Positions 1-8,248 of a DNA stretch of 32,247 nucleotides are shown in pieces. This DNA comes from Thermoplasmatota archaeon (GTDB lineage: Archaea; Thermoplasmatota; Penumbrarchaeia; Penumbrarchaeales; Penumbrarchaeaceae): NCBI GenBank assembly GCA_016928095.1, contig JAFGLL010000088.1, positions 1 to 32,247 of the forward strand. The letters run 5' to 3'. The first letter of the stretch is position 1; each line of letters begins with the position of its first letter. Below the pieces are notes generated by a model. It did no database searches. It was not told the origin of the DNA and saw only the letters and a program-made list of their open reading frames with translations. The translations under genes were made by a program, and so were the position numbers.

Positions 1-80
1 ACCGGGTTGAGGCATCCTTGCCTCAACCTCAGCTAGATCCGAAGGATCTAGCCAGATTGACCAAGCTGAGCTACCCTCGC
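1..80 (-). ncRNA. structured RNA, possibly a divergent or intron-containing tRNA (3' end outside window)
   Basis: Read on the minus strand from 80, the segment begins GCGAGGGTAGCTCAGCTTGG, which looks like a tRNA acceptor strand plus D-arm. It is followed by a perfect 9-bp hairpin (32-40 with 44-52, GAA/TTC loop) and a second perfect 9-bp hairpin (5-13 with 20-28). An alternative 7-bp pairing (28-34 with 64-70) encloses the first hairpin. A TATA-like element at 111-120 is correctly placed to start a transcript near 88. In haloarchaea a tRNA-Leu gene lies between rpoD and rpl18e, and acceptor GCGAGGG is common for tRNA-Leu, so the position fits. However, D-stem pairing is poor, the first hairpin gives no normal anticodon loop with U33, and the second hairpin is too long for a usual variable arm. 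An intron-containing tRNA or another small RNA remains possible. Confidence 0.35.
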
Positions 81-110
81 ACTTATTATTCGTTGATTGC
101 GGATGATGGT

Positions 111-120
111 CAATTAAAGG
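111..120 (-). promoter_or_regulatory. TATA-like element upstream of the RNA at 1-80
   Basis: The minus-strand sequence CCTTTAATTG lies about 27 nt before a predicted start near 88, separating the RNA from rpoD, whose stop codon is at 164-166. The rest of the 81-163 gap shows only A+T-rich sequence, including a TTTAAAT motif at 157-163. Confidence 0.35.
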
Positions 121-163
121 CTGACCCTACCTATGTTCGATGAATGATTAGTTGGATTTAAAT

Positions 164-1018
164 CTAATCGAGGCCCGATACCTGTTCCCTCAGCTCCTCG
201 TACTTGTCCTCGAGGTTCTTCAGAGCGTATATCAGGGCGTCCTTCGCGGTTATCGATCCATCGGTCTCGAAGGTGAAAATGAACTTGTCAGTGACCTCAT
301 CCACCTCGATAAATGGCTCTCCTCTTCCATCGGAACTCTCACAATGGTCCAGGCAGTTCATGCAGAGATCGCAGTTCTCGAGGTTCTTGATAATGACCTT
401 ACCCTTTTCCACCTCGAACACTTTCCTCGGGCACGATCGTACACAATCCTCGGGATCAAAGCAGCAGTCATCGTTCTTTATTGTTATCTTCGGGAAGTTC
501 TTGTACCCGCAGATGGTGACAGACTGCCACTTTGCATGGTCCTTTCCTCTTCCAAGGATGGCCGTGGCATATATGAGAAGGGCTTGTTTCTCCTTCAGCT
601 TCACGATAGGGATAAGCTCTTCCTTGATATTGAGCGAAATGTCACCCAACGGCTGCAGGTCTCCTGAATAAACAGTGCATGGCCCTTTCTTGTTCATCAC
701 ATAGATTATGGTACAGTGGGGGCAGCCGGCACCATTGCATTCACACTGTTCCCTGAAGGTGAAATGCTGGAGGTCCGTCGGGATGGGGACCATGCCGAGC
801 CTGTGGGCGATCATTTCGTCGAAGAGGGCGGAGTTGGAGTCGTATTCGTTACCCTCCTCGTCCCTGATGGGTCCCATATGGAATTCCACTTCATCTATAG
901 CCATTTTAGGGACGTCCGCTATCAACGTCCTCCTCAGGGCGTTCACGATGTCCGGCTTCACACCGTCCACGATGAACGAGCACCTGGTGTCGGTTATCTC
1001 CCTAACCACCAGCTTCAT
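164..1018 (-). CDS. rpoD: DNA-directed RNA polymerase subunit D (Rpo3), Fe-S type
   Basis: This is the archaeal counterpart of bacterial RpoA and eukaryotic Rpb3, which pairs with subunit L to nucleate polymerase assembly. The N-terminal dimerisation region holds the motif DIVNALRRTLIADVPKMAID near residues 23-42. Cysteines 92, 94, 99, 102 and 114 lie in the inserted domain. A ferredoxin-like domain follows (about 185-226). Its second motif CDLCMNCLDHC (Cys216, 219, 222, 226) is complete, but in the first motif the second cysteine position is Pro189. The ATG at 1018 is chosen over the longer frame because GGAGG lies 10 nt upstream, just after the rps11 stop, and the longer start would run into rps11. 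It is the last protein gene of the cluster in the window, and rpl18e would be expected beyond the left edge. Confidence 0.95.
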   Translation of the reverse strand: MKLVVREITDTRCSFIVDGVKPDIVNALRRTLIADVPKMAIDEVEFHMGPIRDEEGNEYDSNSALFDEMIAHRLGMVPIPTDLQHFTFREQCECNGAGCPHCTIIYVMNKKGPCTVYSGDLQPLGDISLNIKEELIPIVKLKEKQALLIYATAILGRGKDHAKWQSVTICGYKNFPKITIKNDDCCFDPEDCVRSCPRKVFEVEKGKVIIKNLENCDLCMNCLDHCESSDGRGEPFIEVDEVTDKFIFTFETDGSITAKDALIYALKNLEDKYEELREQVSGLD

Positions 1019-1031
1019 CTTCGTTCGCCTC

Positions 1032-1418
1032 CTAGACCCTTCTTCCCCTCTTTCCGCCCTTAGGTTTTGTACCATCGTGCGGTACGGGGGTGACGTCCTC
1101 TATCCTTCCGATCCTAAGACCGGCCCTTGAAAGTGATCTTATTACTCCCTGTGCTCCGGGACCGGGCGAGGATGGTCCGTTCCCGCCAGGAGCCCTGACC
1201 TTGATATGGATATTGGTCATTCCCTTTTCCCTTGCCTTCTCGGCAATGACCTCTCCTGCTCTCATTGCGGCAAAAGGTGATGCTTCGTCCTTGGCGGCCT
1301 TGACCACCATCCCACCGGTACATTTTGCGATGGTCTCCGCACCGGTGAGGTCGGTAAGCGTGACGAGTATATTGTTGTAGGAGGCATATATGTGGCAAAT
1401 ACCCCATTTCTCGCTCAT
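1032..1418 (-). CDS. rps11: 30S ribosomal protein uS11
   Basis: This is a small-subunit platform protein that contacts 16S rRNA near the mRNA exit channel. The 128-residue length is usual for archaea. Visible family features are the N-terminal [20 protein letters not shown], the central [20 protein letters not shown], and the basic C-terminus with [19 protein letters not shown]. Its start overlaps the rps4 stop by 4 nt (ATGA at 1415-1418), which indicates translational coupling. The gene order S13-S4-S11-RpoD is the standard archaeal arrangement. Confidence 0.97.
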   Translation of the reverse strand: MSEKWGICHIYASYNNILVTLTDLTGAETIAKCTGGMVVKAAKDEASPFAAMRAGEVIAEKAREKGMTNIHIKVRAPGGNGPSSPGPGAQGVIRSLSRAGLRIGRIEDVTPVPHDGTKPKGGKRGRRV

Positions 1419-2020
1419 TTGCCGTCACCTCCGGGAACGTTGATGGATATCTTATCGGGGACTTGAGATGTGGCTTCGAATGGAGAGGCGGCCGTCTCGG
1501 TCTTTGGTCTCATCGGATGCTCCTCGAATGCGAAAGGTGATTTCTGATCATATTCGATGAACCTCTCATTGATCCTGGGAACTATCATCCCGGGTATCGT
1601 CACCCTTCTGTCCTTGAGGATGATATGACCATGGGTGATCATCTGCCTGGCCTGTTTCGGGGTCCCCGCAAGACCCTTGGTATATACCAGGGTCTGGAGC
1701 CTTCTTGACAGGAGAGTATCTATCTGGATGGAGAGCACATCCACAAGGGAGGCCCCCTCTTCGAGAAATCCGAGCCTGCTGCACTTCTTCAGAAGGAGGT
1801 CCCCTTCCTTGATGGCCTGCACGTTCTCGGTCCTGATCTGTGCCTGGAGTGTTCTGGCCTGTTCCCTCAGGTTACGAAGGAAGGATTGTGCCTTCCAGAC
1901 CTCCTTCTTGTTCTTCAGACCGTACTTCATGAGGAGCTCTTTCTCCTCCTTTATCCTCTCCCCCTGCCAGGGGTGGGATGGTGTCTGGTACTTCTTCTTG
2001 AGCTTCCTTGGGTCTCCCAT
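1415..2020 (-). CDS. rps4: 30S ribosomal protein uS4
   Basis: This is a primary 16S rRNA-binding protein that starts assembly of the 30S body. The 201-residue product has the archaeal N-terminus [17 protein letters not shown] and a C-terminal S4 RNA-binding fold with [20 protein letters not shown] followed by [17 protein letters not shown]. The last ~35 residues are rich in Pro, Thr and Ser and look unstructured. The gene lies 12 nt downstream of rps13 and overlaps rps11 by 4 nt, within the same operon. Confidence 0.97.
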   Translation of the reverse strand: MGDPRKLKKKYQTPSHPWQGERIKEEKELLMKYGLKNKKEVWKAQSFLRNLREQARTLQAQIRTENVQAIKEGDLLLKKCSRLGFLEEGASLVDVLSIQIDTLLSRRLQTLVYTKGLAGTPKQARQMITHGHIILKDRRVTIPGMIVPRINERFIEYDQKSPFAFEEHPMRPKTETAASPFEATSQVPDKISINVPGGDGK

Positions 2021-2032
2021 TCATCTCCCCCC

Positions 2033-2530
2033 TCACTTCACCTTCTTTCTGGAAACACCCACGGTCGCACCGGTCCTGCCGTTGGAGCGTGACTTCTGAC
2101 CTCTGACCTTCTGTCCGGTCTCGTGCCGGATACCCCGATAGGACCTCATCTTTCGAAGAAGGTTGATATCCTCCCTCTGGGTCATGTCCAGGTCAGTGGA
2201 TATGGCGTGTGTGTCCTCACCAGTGTCCAGGTCCTTCTGCCTGTTCAGCATCCAGGAAGGCATTATTGCCGGGACCTCCTCTATGATATCCATGAGCTTC
2301 CTCACTTCTTCATCCGTGAGGTCTCCCATGAGCTTCTCGGGGGGAACCTGCAACCGATCGATTATTACATGCGACAATCTGTAGCTAAGCCCTTTGATGG
2401 AGGTGACACCATCGATGACCCTTCGTTCGCCAGCGATATCCGTGTTCGCCATACGGACGATGTACTTGAAGTCGGGTCCGTGTTCGACCTCCCTATCACC
2501 CTTCTGGGTCTTACCTTTCTTTTCGGCCAT
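2033..2530 (-). CDS. rps13: 30S ribosomal protein uS13
   Basis: This is a head protein of the 30S subunit that contacts the P-site tRNA and bridges to the large subunit. The start is set at the ATG at 2530 because GGAGG (2538-2542, minus strand) lies 7 nt upstream; a nine-codon-longer frame would place that ribosome-binding site inside the coding sequence. This gives 165 residues. Family sequence includes KYIVRMANTDIAGERRV near the N-terminus and the basic C-terminal MRSYRGIRHETGQKVRGQKS. It is the first gene of the cluster, behind a TATA box at 2648-2661. Confidence 0.96.
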   Translation of the reverse strand: MAEKKGKTQKGDREVEHGPDFKYIVRMANTDIAGERRVIDGVTSIKGLSYRLSHVIIDRLQVPPEKLMGDLTDEEVRKLMDIIEEVPAIMPSWMLNRQKDLDTGEDTHAISTDLDMTQREDINLLRKMRSYRGIRHETGQKVRGQKSRSNGRTGATVGVSRKKVK

Positions 2531-2647
2531 GTTGTAGCCTCCGAAGCGGCCAGACAAGGATCCCTTTCAGGGGTCCGGCCCGCAATTCAACGAGATGCGG
2601 CGGCCAGTATATTACTGGCTTTGGCTTCAGGGAGCCCCCCATATTGG

Positions 2648-2661
2648 TTCTTATTTATATC
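2648..2661 (-). promoter_or_regulatory. TATA box for the rps13-rps4-rps11-rpoD operon
   Basis: The minus-strand sequence GGATATAAATAAGA is a good archaeal TATA element. It would start transcription near 2628, leaving a leader of nearly 100 nt before rps13. The leader includes a G/C-rich block around 2625-2640, so leader-based autoregulation of this ribosomal operon is possible but not shown. Confidence 0.6.
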
Positions 2662-2721
2662 CCTTTCCCCGGGGAAGTAGCTCATCCGTGGCCTTGTGGA
2701 TGGCAGGAGGTCCAGGTGATA

Positions 2722-2732
2722 GTAATAAATAT
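2722..2732 (+). promoter_or_regulatory. TATA-like element for the UPF0179 gene
   Basis: GTAATAAATAT lies about 35 nt before the ATG at 2762, which implies a nearly leaderless transcript. With the minus-strand box at 2648-2661 it makes the 2531-2761 interval a divergent promoter region. No gene is seen in that interval. Confidence 0.5.
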
Positions 2733-2761
2733 CCCTTCGTTCTGTTGAGGCCGAGTGATGA

Positions 2762-3199
2762 ATGATGGGTAAGGTATCCCTGATCGGAAAGACCCTGGCA
2801 AAGGAAGGGCGGGTGTTCATGTACGCGGGTCCCGCGCCCGAATGCGGGAAGTGCAAGCTCAACACCATCTGTCAGAACCTGGCCGTCGGCAGGAAATACC
2901 GTGTGGTCAAGGTAAGGGACAAGGAGCATGACTGTCCCGCTCACGACCAGGACAAGGTCGTGGCCGTCGAAGTGGAGGAGCTACCGCTCGAGATGTCGAT
3001 ACCCGACAGGAAGGCTCTGGAGTCTGCGATCGTTACCATCGATGGGGATGGATGCCGTTATCGGTGGTGCGACAACAATCATCTGTGCAGATACGAAGGT
3101 ATCCCAAAGGGGACAAAGGTTCTACTGCTCACTATAGAGGAAGATCTCGTATGTCCGATAAGCCTAAAACTGAAGAGAGCGGTCGTCGAGATCAGATAA
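2762..3199 (+). CDS. UPF0179 family protein, cysteine-rich
   Basis: This 145-residue protein matches the archaeal UPF0179 family, whose function is not established. It has seven cysteines in ordered clusters: ECGKCKLNTIC (Cys28, 31, 37), Cys58 in HDCPAHD, and Cys98, 103 and 109. These suggest a bound metal, probably zinc or an Fe-S cluster. No membrane segment or signal is present. Tandem ATG codons at 2762 and 2765 are both plausible starts. The stop codon is followed within about 20 nt by the HMG-CoA reductase start, so the two are probably cotranscribed. Confidence 0.8.
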   Translation: MMGKVSLIGKTLAKEGRVFMYAGPAPECGKCKLNTICQNLAVGRKYRVVKVRDKEHDCPAHDQDKVVAVEVEELPLEMSIPDRKALESAIVTIDGDGCRYRWCDNNHLCRYEGIPKGTKVLLLTIEEDLVCPISLKLKRAVVEIR

Positions 3200-3220
3200 T
3201 TGCCCGCAGAGGTGATCCAG

Positions 3221-4477
3221 ATGGGTTCGGATATACCCGGCCTCTACCGTATGACGGTGGAGGAGAGAGTCGGGAAGATAATGGAAGCGGCAGGTCTGAC
3301 CAGAGAGGATATGGCGGGTCTATCCCCGGGAGGGACATCCATCGAGGTTCTGGACGGGATGATCGAGAACGTGATCGGAACATTTCAACTCCCGGTTGGT
3401 ATCGCCACGAATTTCGTTGTGAACGGGATCGAGCGGCTCATTCCCATGGCGACCGAGGAACCCAGTGTTGTGGCTGCAGCCTCGAAGGCGGCAAAGATCG
3501 CCAGGACCACCGGCGGTTTCTTTGCATCCTCCACCGACCAGGTCATGATCGGCCAGGTGCAGATCTGCGACCTTGAGGATCCTGGATCAGCAATAGATAT
3601 TCTCCTTGAAAGAAAACAAGAGCTGCTGGATCTCGCAAATTCTCGGGACCCTCTTCTTGTGAAGTTCGGAGGCGGGGCAAGGGATATCGAGATACGGGTC
3701 CTCGAAAGCCCTGTAGGTCCTATGATAATACTGCACATTCTGGTCGATACAAGGGACGCCATGGGGGCCAACGCCGTGAACACGATGGCCGAGGCCATCG
3801 CACCCAGGGTCGAGGAACTGACAGGGGGAAAGGTCGTCCTGAGGATACTGTCCAACCTTGCCCTTCACAGGCTTTCCACCGTAAAAGCGGTTTTTCCGAA
3901 GGAAGAGTTGGGCGGCGATGAGGGGGTCAACCTTATCCTGAAAGCTTATTACCTTGCGGAGATCGACCCGTTCCGCGCGGTCACCCATAATAAAGGGATC
4001 ATGAACGGTGTTTCCGCGGTCGTAAGGGTCACCGGGAACGATACCCGGGCAGTTGAGGCGGGAGCCCACTCCTATGCTGCCATGACAGGAAAGTACCTTC
4101 CTCTTACCAATTACAGCAGGAACGAGAACGGGGACCTGATCGGGGAGATCATTATACCCGCAGCAGTGGGACTGGTTGGAGGAGCGACGAAGGTACATCC
4201 GGCCGCGAAGGCTTCCATCAAGATACTGGGTATAAAAACAGCGGCGGAACTGGGAGAGGTCCTTGCCGCTGTGGGCCTTGCCCAGAACCTCGCGGCATTG
4301 AGGGCCCTCGCCATTGAAGGCATACAGAGGGGACACATGAAACTCCATGCCAGGAACCTTTCCATCCAATCGGGTGCTTCCCCCGAAGAGGCGGAAGCCA
4401 TCGTCTCAAGGATGCTGCAGGATGGAGATGTCTCCGCCTCGAAGGCCGCTCAGCATCTTGAAGAGATGAGAGGATAG
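3221..4477 (+). CDS. hmgA: hydroxymethylglutaryl-CoA reductase, class II (degradative-type sequence)
   Basis: The enzyme converts HMG-CoA to mevalonate, the committed step toward archaeal isoprenoid lipids. The sequence is of class II, as in Pseudomonas mevalonii, Archaeoglobus and Thermoplasma. It has the substrate motif ENVIG (Glu49), DAMGANAVNT (from Asp179), catalytic Lys258 in HNKGIMNG, catalytic Asp274 in GNDTRAVEAGAH, and catalytic His372 in GHMKLHARN. At 418 residues the length is normal. The ATG at 3221 is preferred to a TTG at 3200 because GAGGTGAT (3209-3216) is well spaced from it. The biosynthetic role is inferred from the archaeal context and from carS elsewhere in the window. 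Confidence 0.95.
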   Translation: MGSDIPGLYRMTVEERVGKIMEAAGLTREDMAGLSPGGTSIEVLDGMIENVIGTFQLPVGIATNFVVNGIERLIPMATEEPSVVAAASKAAKIARTTGGFFASSTDQVMIGQVQICDLEDPGSAIDILLERKQELLDLANSRDPLLVKFGGGARDIEIRVLESPVGPMIILHILVDTRDAMGANAVNTMAEAIAPRVEELTGGKVVLRILSNLALHRLSTVKAVFPKEELGGDEGVNLILKAYYLAEIDPFRAVTHNKGIMNGVSAVVRVTGNDTRAVEAGAHSYAAMTGKYLPLTNYSRNENGDLIGEIIIPAAVGLVGGATKVHPAAKASIKILGIKTAAELGEVLAAVGLAQNLAALRALAIEGIQRGHMKLHARNLSIQSGASPEEAEAIVSRMLQDGDVSASKAAQHLEEMRG

Positions 4478-4537
4478 ACCGAATCCACCAAAACATTTAC
4501 AATAACAACAACATTCTTGTCAAAGAGGTGAGACAGC

Positions 4538-5041
<504 letters not shown>

Positions 5042-5043
5042 AG

Positions 5044-7050
5044 ATGCCGAAGGAGAAGGAGGCTCCGAAAGAGCCAGAGGGACCGAAGGAAGATGAGGGA
5101 GCGGAGAGACCCAGGTTCAGACCTGCTCAGGCAATTCCCCCCATAGCGTTGATGGGGGTCTTCATCATCGTGACAGTTGGTCTGTCCCTCATCGTCGGCC
5201 CTCTCTATGATTCATATGGCCTCTCCTCCGGGTTCGAGGAGTTCGCCCAGGGGGACTACTGGTATCTTTATGCCTTCGGCTTCGTCATGATGATGGTGGT
5301 GGTGGCTGTAGGTATCCTTCTTCTGAGAAAGCTCCTGAAGCGGAGGAAGCTGAAGCTGAAATACCTCTTCGCCTTTGTCGTGTTCACCTCCACTTTCGTC
5401 GTGGTACAACCTTTCATCGATGTGGCCTTCAACGGGGCTCCCCCGGTTTGGAAGGAATTCTATTATGATGTCGATGAGGTGGAAAGAGCCGTCCCCCTGG
5501 ATCCCGCAGATATGGGTTTTGGATTGATAGTAGTGACCAACTCCTCTTTCCATGTCCTGGAACGTAAAATGTATGATTACAAGGAGATCGGGTCCATAGA
5601 GGGAATTTCAGATATTACCGACCCGCATTATAACCTTGGATACTGGGTGATATCCGGTATAAGGGATTCTGATCGCATCGCATGGACCATTGATAAATTC
5701 GGATCCATTGAGGAGAGAGGCGCTATCCTACATACAAATTCAACATTCCATTTTATAGGGGTCAATATTGCAAATGTGGAGGAGACACCTTACGTTCTCT
5801 CTTTTTGGGAGCATGAAGATCTCTGGTCGATCGGCGTGAACACACTGTCTCCAGCTTTCGAATTCCAGGAGATCTCGTACTTTGATCAAAACAGCGGCCC
5901 CTTGTATCCGGTCTCCGGTTGGTCCTTCGGGAATAACTATTACTGGAATGAAACCGGAGTCAGGGAGATAAGTTATACAATTCGAGACCTTGATAGCAAG
6001 GAAGTGGTGATACGCGGTGGTAGTTATGCGGGTACTATGTCTATCCACTGGGGAAAAGCAGAAGGGAATCATGCTCTCTACTGGCATAACTCGACATATG
6101 TCAGTCAAGTGAAAAGCAACGAAAATCTGTACGTGAACAACGGAGATTTCGCCACTGTGATATTCTCGGGAAAGGTCATTTCCGGGTACTTTTGCTCCTA
6201 TTCGTATGATAAGGAAGAAGATGGTCCTTTCCCTGATCGAAGCAGAACGATAGTCGTCCGCGGTTCCAGGATGACCGTTGCGACCCAGGACAGTATGTAT
6301 GGAGAAGATTATGAACTCACGAATTCAAACACAGTAGCGGTTTATCAGGAAAGTGTGGATGGGAAGATATGGTTGGTATCCACCGATGGTGCAAGTACCG
6401 GACCGATCAGCACAAAGGATCGGGGCCAGATCCATATCCAGATAATTTCATTTTTGATCGCAGCGACACTCGTCGCGGCACTTTTGATAAGACCGAAATG
6501 GTGGCTCGTGGACCTCGGGGGTCTCCTCATGGGAGCCGGTGTGATCGCAATAATGGGAATTTCTTTCCCCATACTGTTCATCATGCTCCTGCTCGTACTT
6601 CTTGCTGTATATGATTTCATATCAGTATACAAGACGAAGCATATGATCGCCCTGGCGGATTCCGTCGTGGAAGCGAAGATGCCGATCCTTCTCGTATTCC
6701 CCATGAAATGGTCCTACCGCTACGAGGACGAGACCAATCTGATGGACCCCAAACGAAAGAGGGAATCCCTCTTCATGGGCCTAGGTGACGTCATCATCCC
6801 CGGAATATTCATCCTCTCTATCGCAACCTTCCTGGATCCGGTTGGCGGAATACGGCTCTTCGATCTGTTCTATCCACCCGTGGCCGTTGCATTCTTCGCA
6901 CTAGCAGGGATGCTCGTTGGATGGGGTTCATTGATGTTCTTCGTCCTCAAGGGAAAGGCCCATGCAGGTCTTCCTCCGATCAATTCGGGAACGATATTGG
7001 GTTTCATCATAGGACACCTTATCATCTACGGGACCATTGTTTTCTGGTAG
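5044..7050 (+). CDS. presenilin/signal-peptide-peptidase-like intramembrane aspartyl protease (A22) with large extracytoplasmic insertion
   Basis: This is probably a GxGD-type protease that cuts transmembrane segments of other membrane proteins. It has 668 residues if it starts at the ATG at 5044; a GTG at 5038 is the alternative. A charged Pro/Glu/Lys-rich N-terminal tail (1-30) is followed by three TM helices (about 33-55, 72-94, 107-127). A hydrophilic region rich in Tyr, Trp and Asn with several N-glycosylation sequons spans 128-460. Six more helices follow (about 463-668). TM6 carries YD (catalytic Asp524), TM7 begins with GLGD (catalytic Asp582), and GLPPIN near 642-647 sits where family members carry the PAL-type motif before TM9. 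The nine-TM core is therefore complete. Archaeal homologues as I know them are near 300 residues, so the insertion about doubles the length. Its fold is unknown; repeated short Trp/Tyr strands suggest all-beta. Confidence 0.85.
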   Translation: MPKEKEAPKEPEGPKEDEGAERPRFRPAQAIPPIALMGVFIIVTVGLSLIVGPLYDSYGLSSGFEEFAQGDYWYLYAFGFVMMMVVVAVGILLLRKLLKRRKLKLKYLFAFVVFTSTFVVVQPFIDVAFNGAPPVWKEFYYDVDEVERAVPLDPADMGFGLIVVTNSSFHVLERKMYDYKEIGSIEGISDITDPHYNLGYWVISGIRDSDRIAWTIDKFGSIEERGAILHTNSTFHFIGVNIANVEETPYVLSFWEHEDLWSIGVNTLSPAFEFQEISYFDQNSGPLYPVSGWSFGNNYYWNETGVREISYTIRDLDSKEVVIRGGSYAGTMSIHWGKAEGNHALYWHNSTYVSQVKSNENLYVNNGDFATVIFSGKVISGYFCSYSYDKEEDGPFPDRSRTIVVRGSRMTVATQDSMYGEDYELTNSNTVAVYQESVDGKIWLVSTDGASTGPISTKDRGQIHIQIISFLIAATLVAALLIRPKWWLVDLGGLLMGAGVIAIMGISFPILFIMLLLVLLAVYDFISVYKTKHMIALADSVVEAKMPILLVFPMKWSYRYEDETNLMDPKRKRESLFMGLGDVIIPGIFILSIATFLDPVGGIRLFDLFYPPVAVAFFALAGMLVGWGSLMFFVLKGKAHAGLPPINSGTILGFIIGHLIIYGTIVFW

Positions 7051-7104
7051 ACCAGAAAGGTTATCACCGGATAGGACTTCAAGTCAAACGGAGCGTATCG
7101 GGGT

Positions 7105-7836
7105 TTGAACGAGAACCTAGCTGTCCTGGGGGTCCTTCTGCTTCTGGGCATCTTACAGGGGCTTACGGTCTGCAATCTCACATGCGGTCCCCTGCTCTTT
7201 CTCCGCCTGGCAGGTAGGGGAAATGGTGCGAAGGAAGGCTTGAGGATATCCATCCTTTACGCCCTTCCGAGGGTCCTTGTACTAACGACACTGGGAGCAT
7301 TGCTCGGGGCTGTTGGATATACCGTGACCACCATCGGCAGTTTCTCGCAGCACGCTTGGTTCCAGGCAGTGATCTACATGATCATAGGCCTGGTCATGAT
7401 CGCGACAGGACTTGTCTTCATTGGTGTTCTTAAAAGAAGGGGTCACCATGCCAAACCCCGTCCCAGGGACCGACTGATCATCTATCTCATGAAGCTGGGC
7501 CCAAGGAAAGGAAAAGGGGAAGGTCGGACGATGTTCGGTATAGGCATCCTTGTTTCGCTGGTATGCTTCGTCGAGGCTTCTGCAGCGGCCATGACCGTCG
7601 CGGGTCTGCTCGGGATCGATGCGGAAAGTATCGGTAGCGGTTTCATCCTGGGAGCCCTCTCCATGCTCTCCTATTCGATCGGTCTGACCGTGCCCCTTGT
7701 CCTTCTGGGAACCGGAGCCTCAGCGATCGGAAAGAGGTTGAGGGCCGGGGATGCCAGAGCCGTTGGTGGTGTGCTCCTGATCGCCATTGGGGCGATCATA
7801 ATCATCTTCGAGGTGATCTCCCTCTTCGCGCTTTGA
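7105..7836 (+). CDS. six-TM membrane protein, CcdA/DsbD/UreH-like transmembrane family
   Basis: The 243-residue protein has six predicted TM helices in two halves separated by a basic, His-containing loop (about 110-140). TM1 contains VCNLTCGP (Cys23, Cys27) and TM4 contains Cys154 in VCFVEAS. That arrangement resembles the cysteines of CcdA/DsbD-type electron-transfer proteins and the related UreH-like membrane family (PF13386). Thiol-redox transfer across the membrane or metal/sulfur transport are both possible. The start is a TTG at 7105 with GGAG at 7090-7093, which is weakly supported. It follows the presenilin-like gene by about 55 nt and its last 35 nt overlap the convergent DUF123 gene. 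Confidence 0.6.
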   Translation: MNENLAVLGVLLLLGILQGLTVCNLTCGPLLFLRLAGRGNGAKEGLRISILYALPRVLVLTTLGALLGAVGYTVTTIGSFSQHAWFQAVIYMIIGLVMIATGLVFIGVLKRRGHHAKPRPRDRLIIYLMKLGPRKGKGEGRTMFGIGILVSLVCFVEASAAAMTVAGLLGIDAESIGSGFILGALSMLSYSIGLTVPLVLLGTGASAIGKRLRAGDARAVGGVLLIAIGAIIIIFEVISLFAL

Positions 7837-8242
7837 AACCATCACCCAAAAAGAACAGGTGCGATCGGCACCCACAATCGGAACTTCCGAAACCTTTCAC
7901 CGCTTCATATCGTTTTGAAAGATAAGAGGCCGTCCGGCATTCCAGTCCCTCCTGATACTCTCTCCAGAGGACCTTCCGGTCGGATGCATGGGGGGTGATG
8001 TGATCTATATGCCATCTCTTCTTCACCGGGTCGGACAGGTGCCTCTTCACACGTCCCCAGAGCCCCGCCTTCGCTGAGCCGCAATAAGCATACCATCCTC
8101 TCCTCAGACCGATCTCGCCAAGGGCCCCGATGACCACGCAGATGTCCTCTTCGAGTTCCAACAGTAGTATGTAGTCAGCGCTCGCATTGACCTTGGAGGG
8201 GTCCGGGATATGCTCATATCCCGGTACCGAGAACCATTCCAT
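7802..8242 (-). CDS. DUF123 (GIY-YIG-like) family protein
   Basis: The 146-residue product matches DUF123 (PF01986), a small archaeal family related to GIY-YIG nucleases and sometimes fused to endonuclease III. The signature runs from RRGWYAYCGSA (about 48-57) through Arg64, RWHIDHITPH (76-85), LWREYQEGLEC (92-102) and GFGSSDCGCRSHLF (117-130). A nuclease or nucleic-acid-binding role is likely but unproven. The gene starts 6 nt after fttA, with GAGGG overlapping the fttA stop, so it is translationally coupled. Its 3' end overlaps the convergent membrane-protein gene by 35 nt. The basic C-terminal tail KARRGRSPRR falls in that overlap. Confidence 0.8.
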   Translation of the reverse strand: MEWFSVPGYEHIPDPSKVNASADYILLLELEEDICVVIGALGEIGLRRGWYAYCGSAKAGLWGRVKRHLSDPVKKRWHIDHITPHASDRKVLWREYQEGLECRTASYLSKRYEAVKGFGSSDCGCRSHLFFLGDGFKARRGRSPRR

Positions 8243-8248
8243 GTTCCC

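Noticed and set aside
1-80. Reading the 32-52 hairpin as the anticodon arm of a tRNA-Glu (TTC)
   Set aside because: The 7-nt loop would be CCTTCGG, lacking the near-universal U33, and the D-stem does not pair. Only a generic structured-RNA call is supported.
3200-3220. TTG start for HMG-CoA reductase
   Set aside because: It has no ribosome-binding site, whereas the ATG at 3221 follows GAGGTGAT at a good distance.
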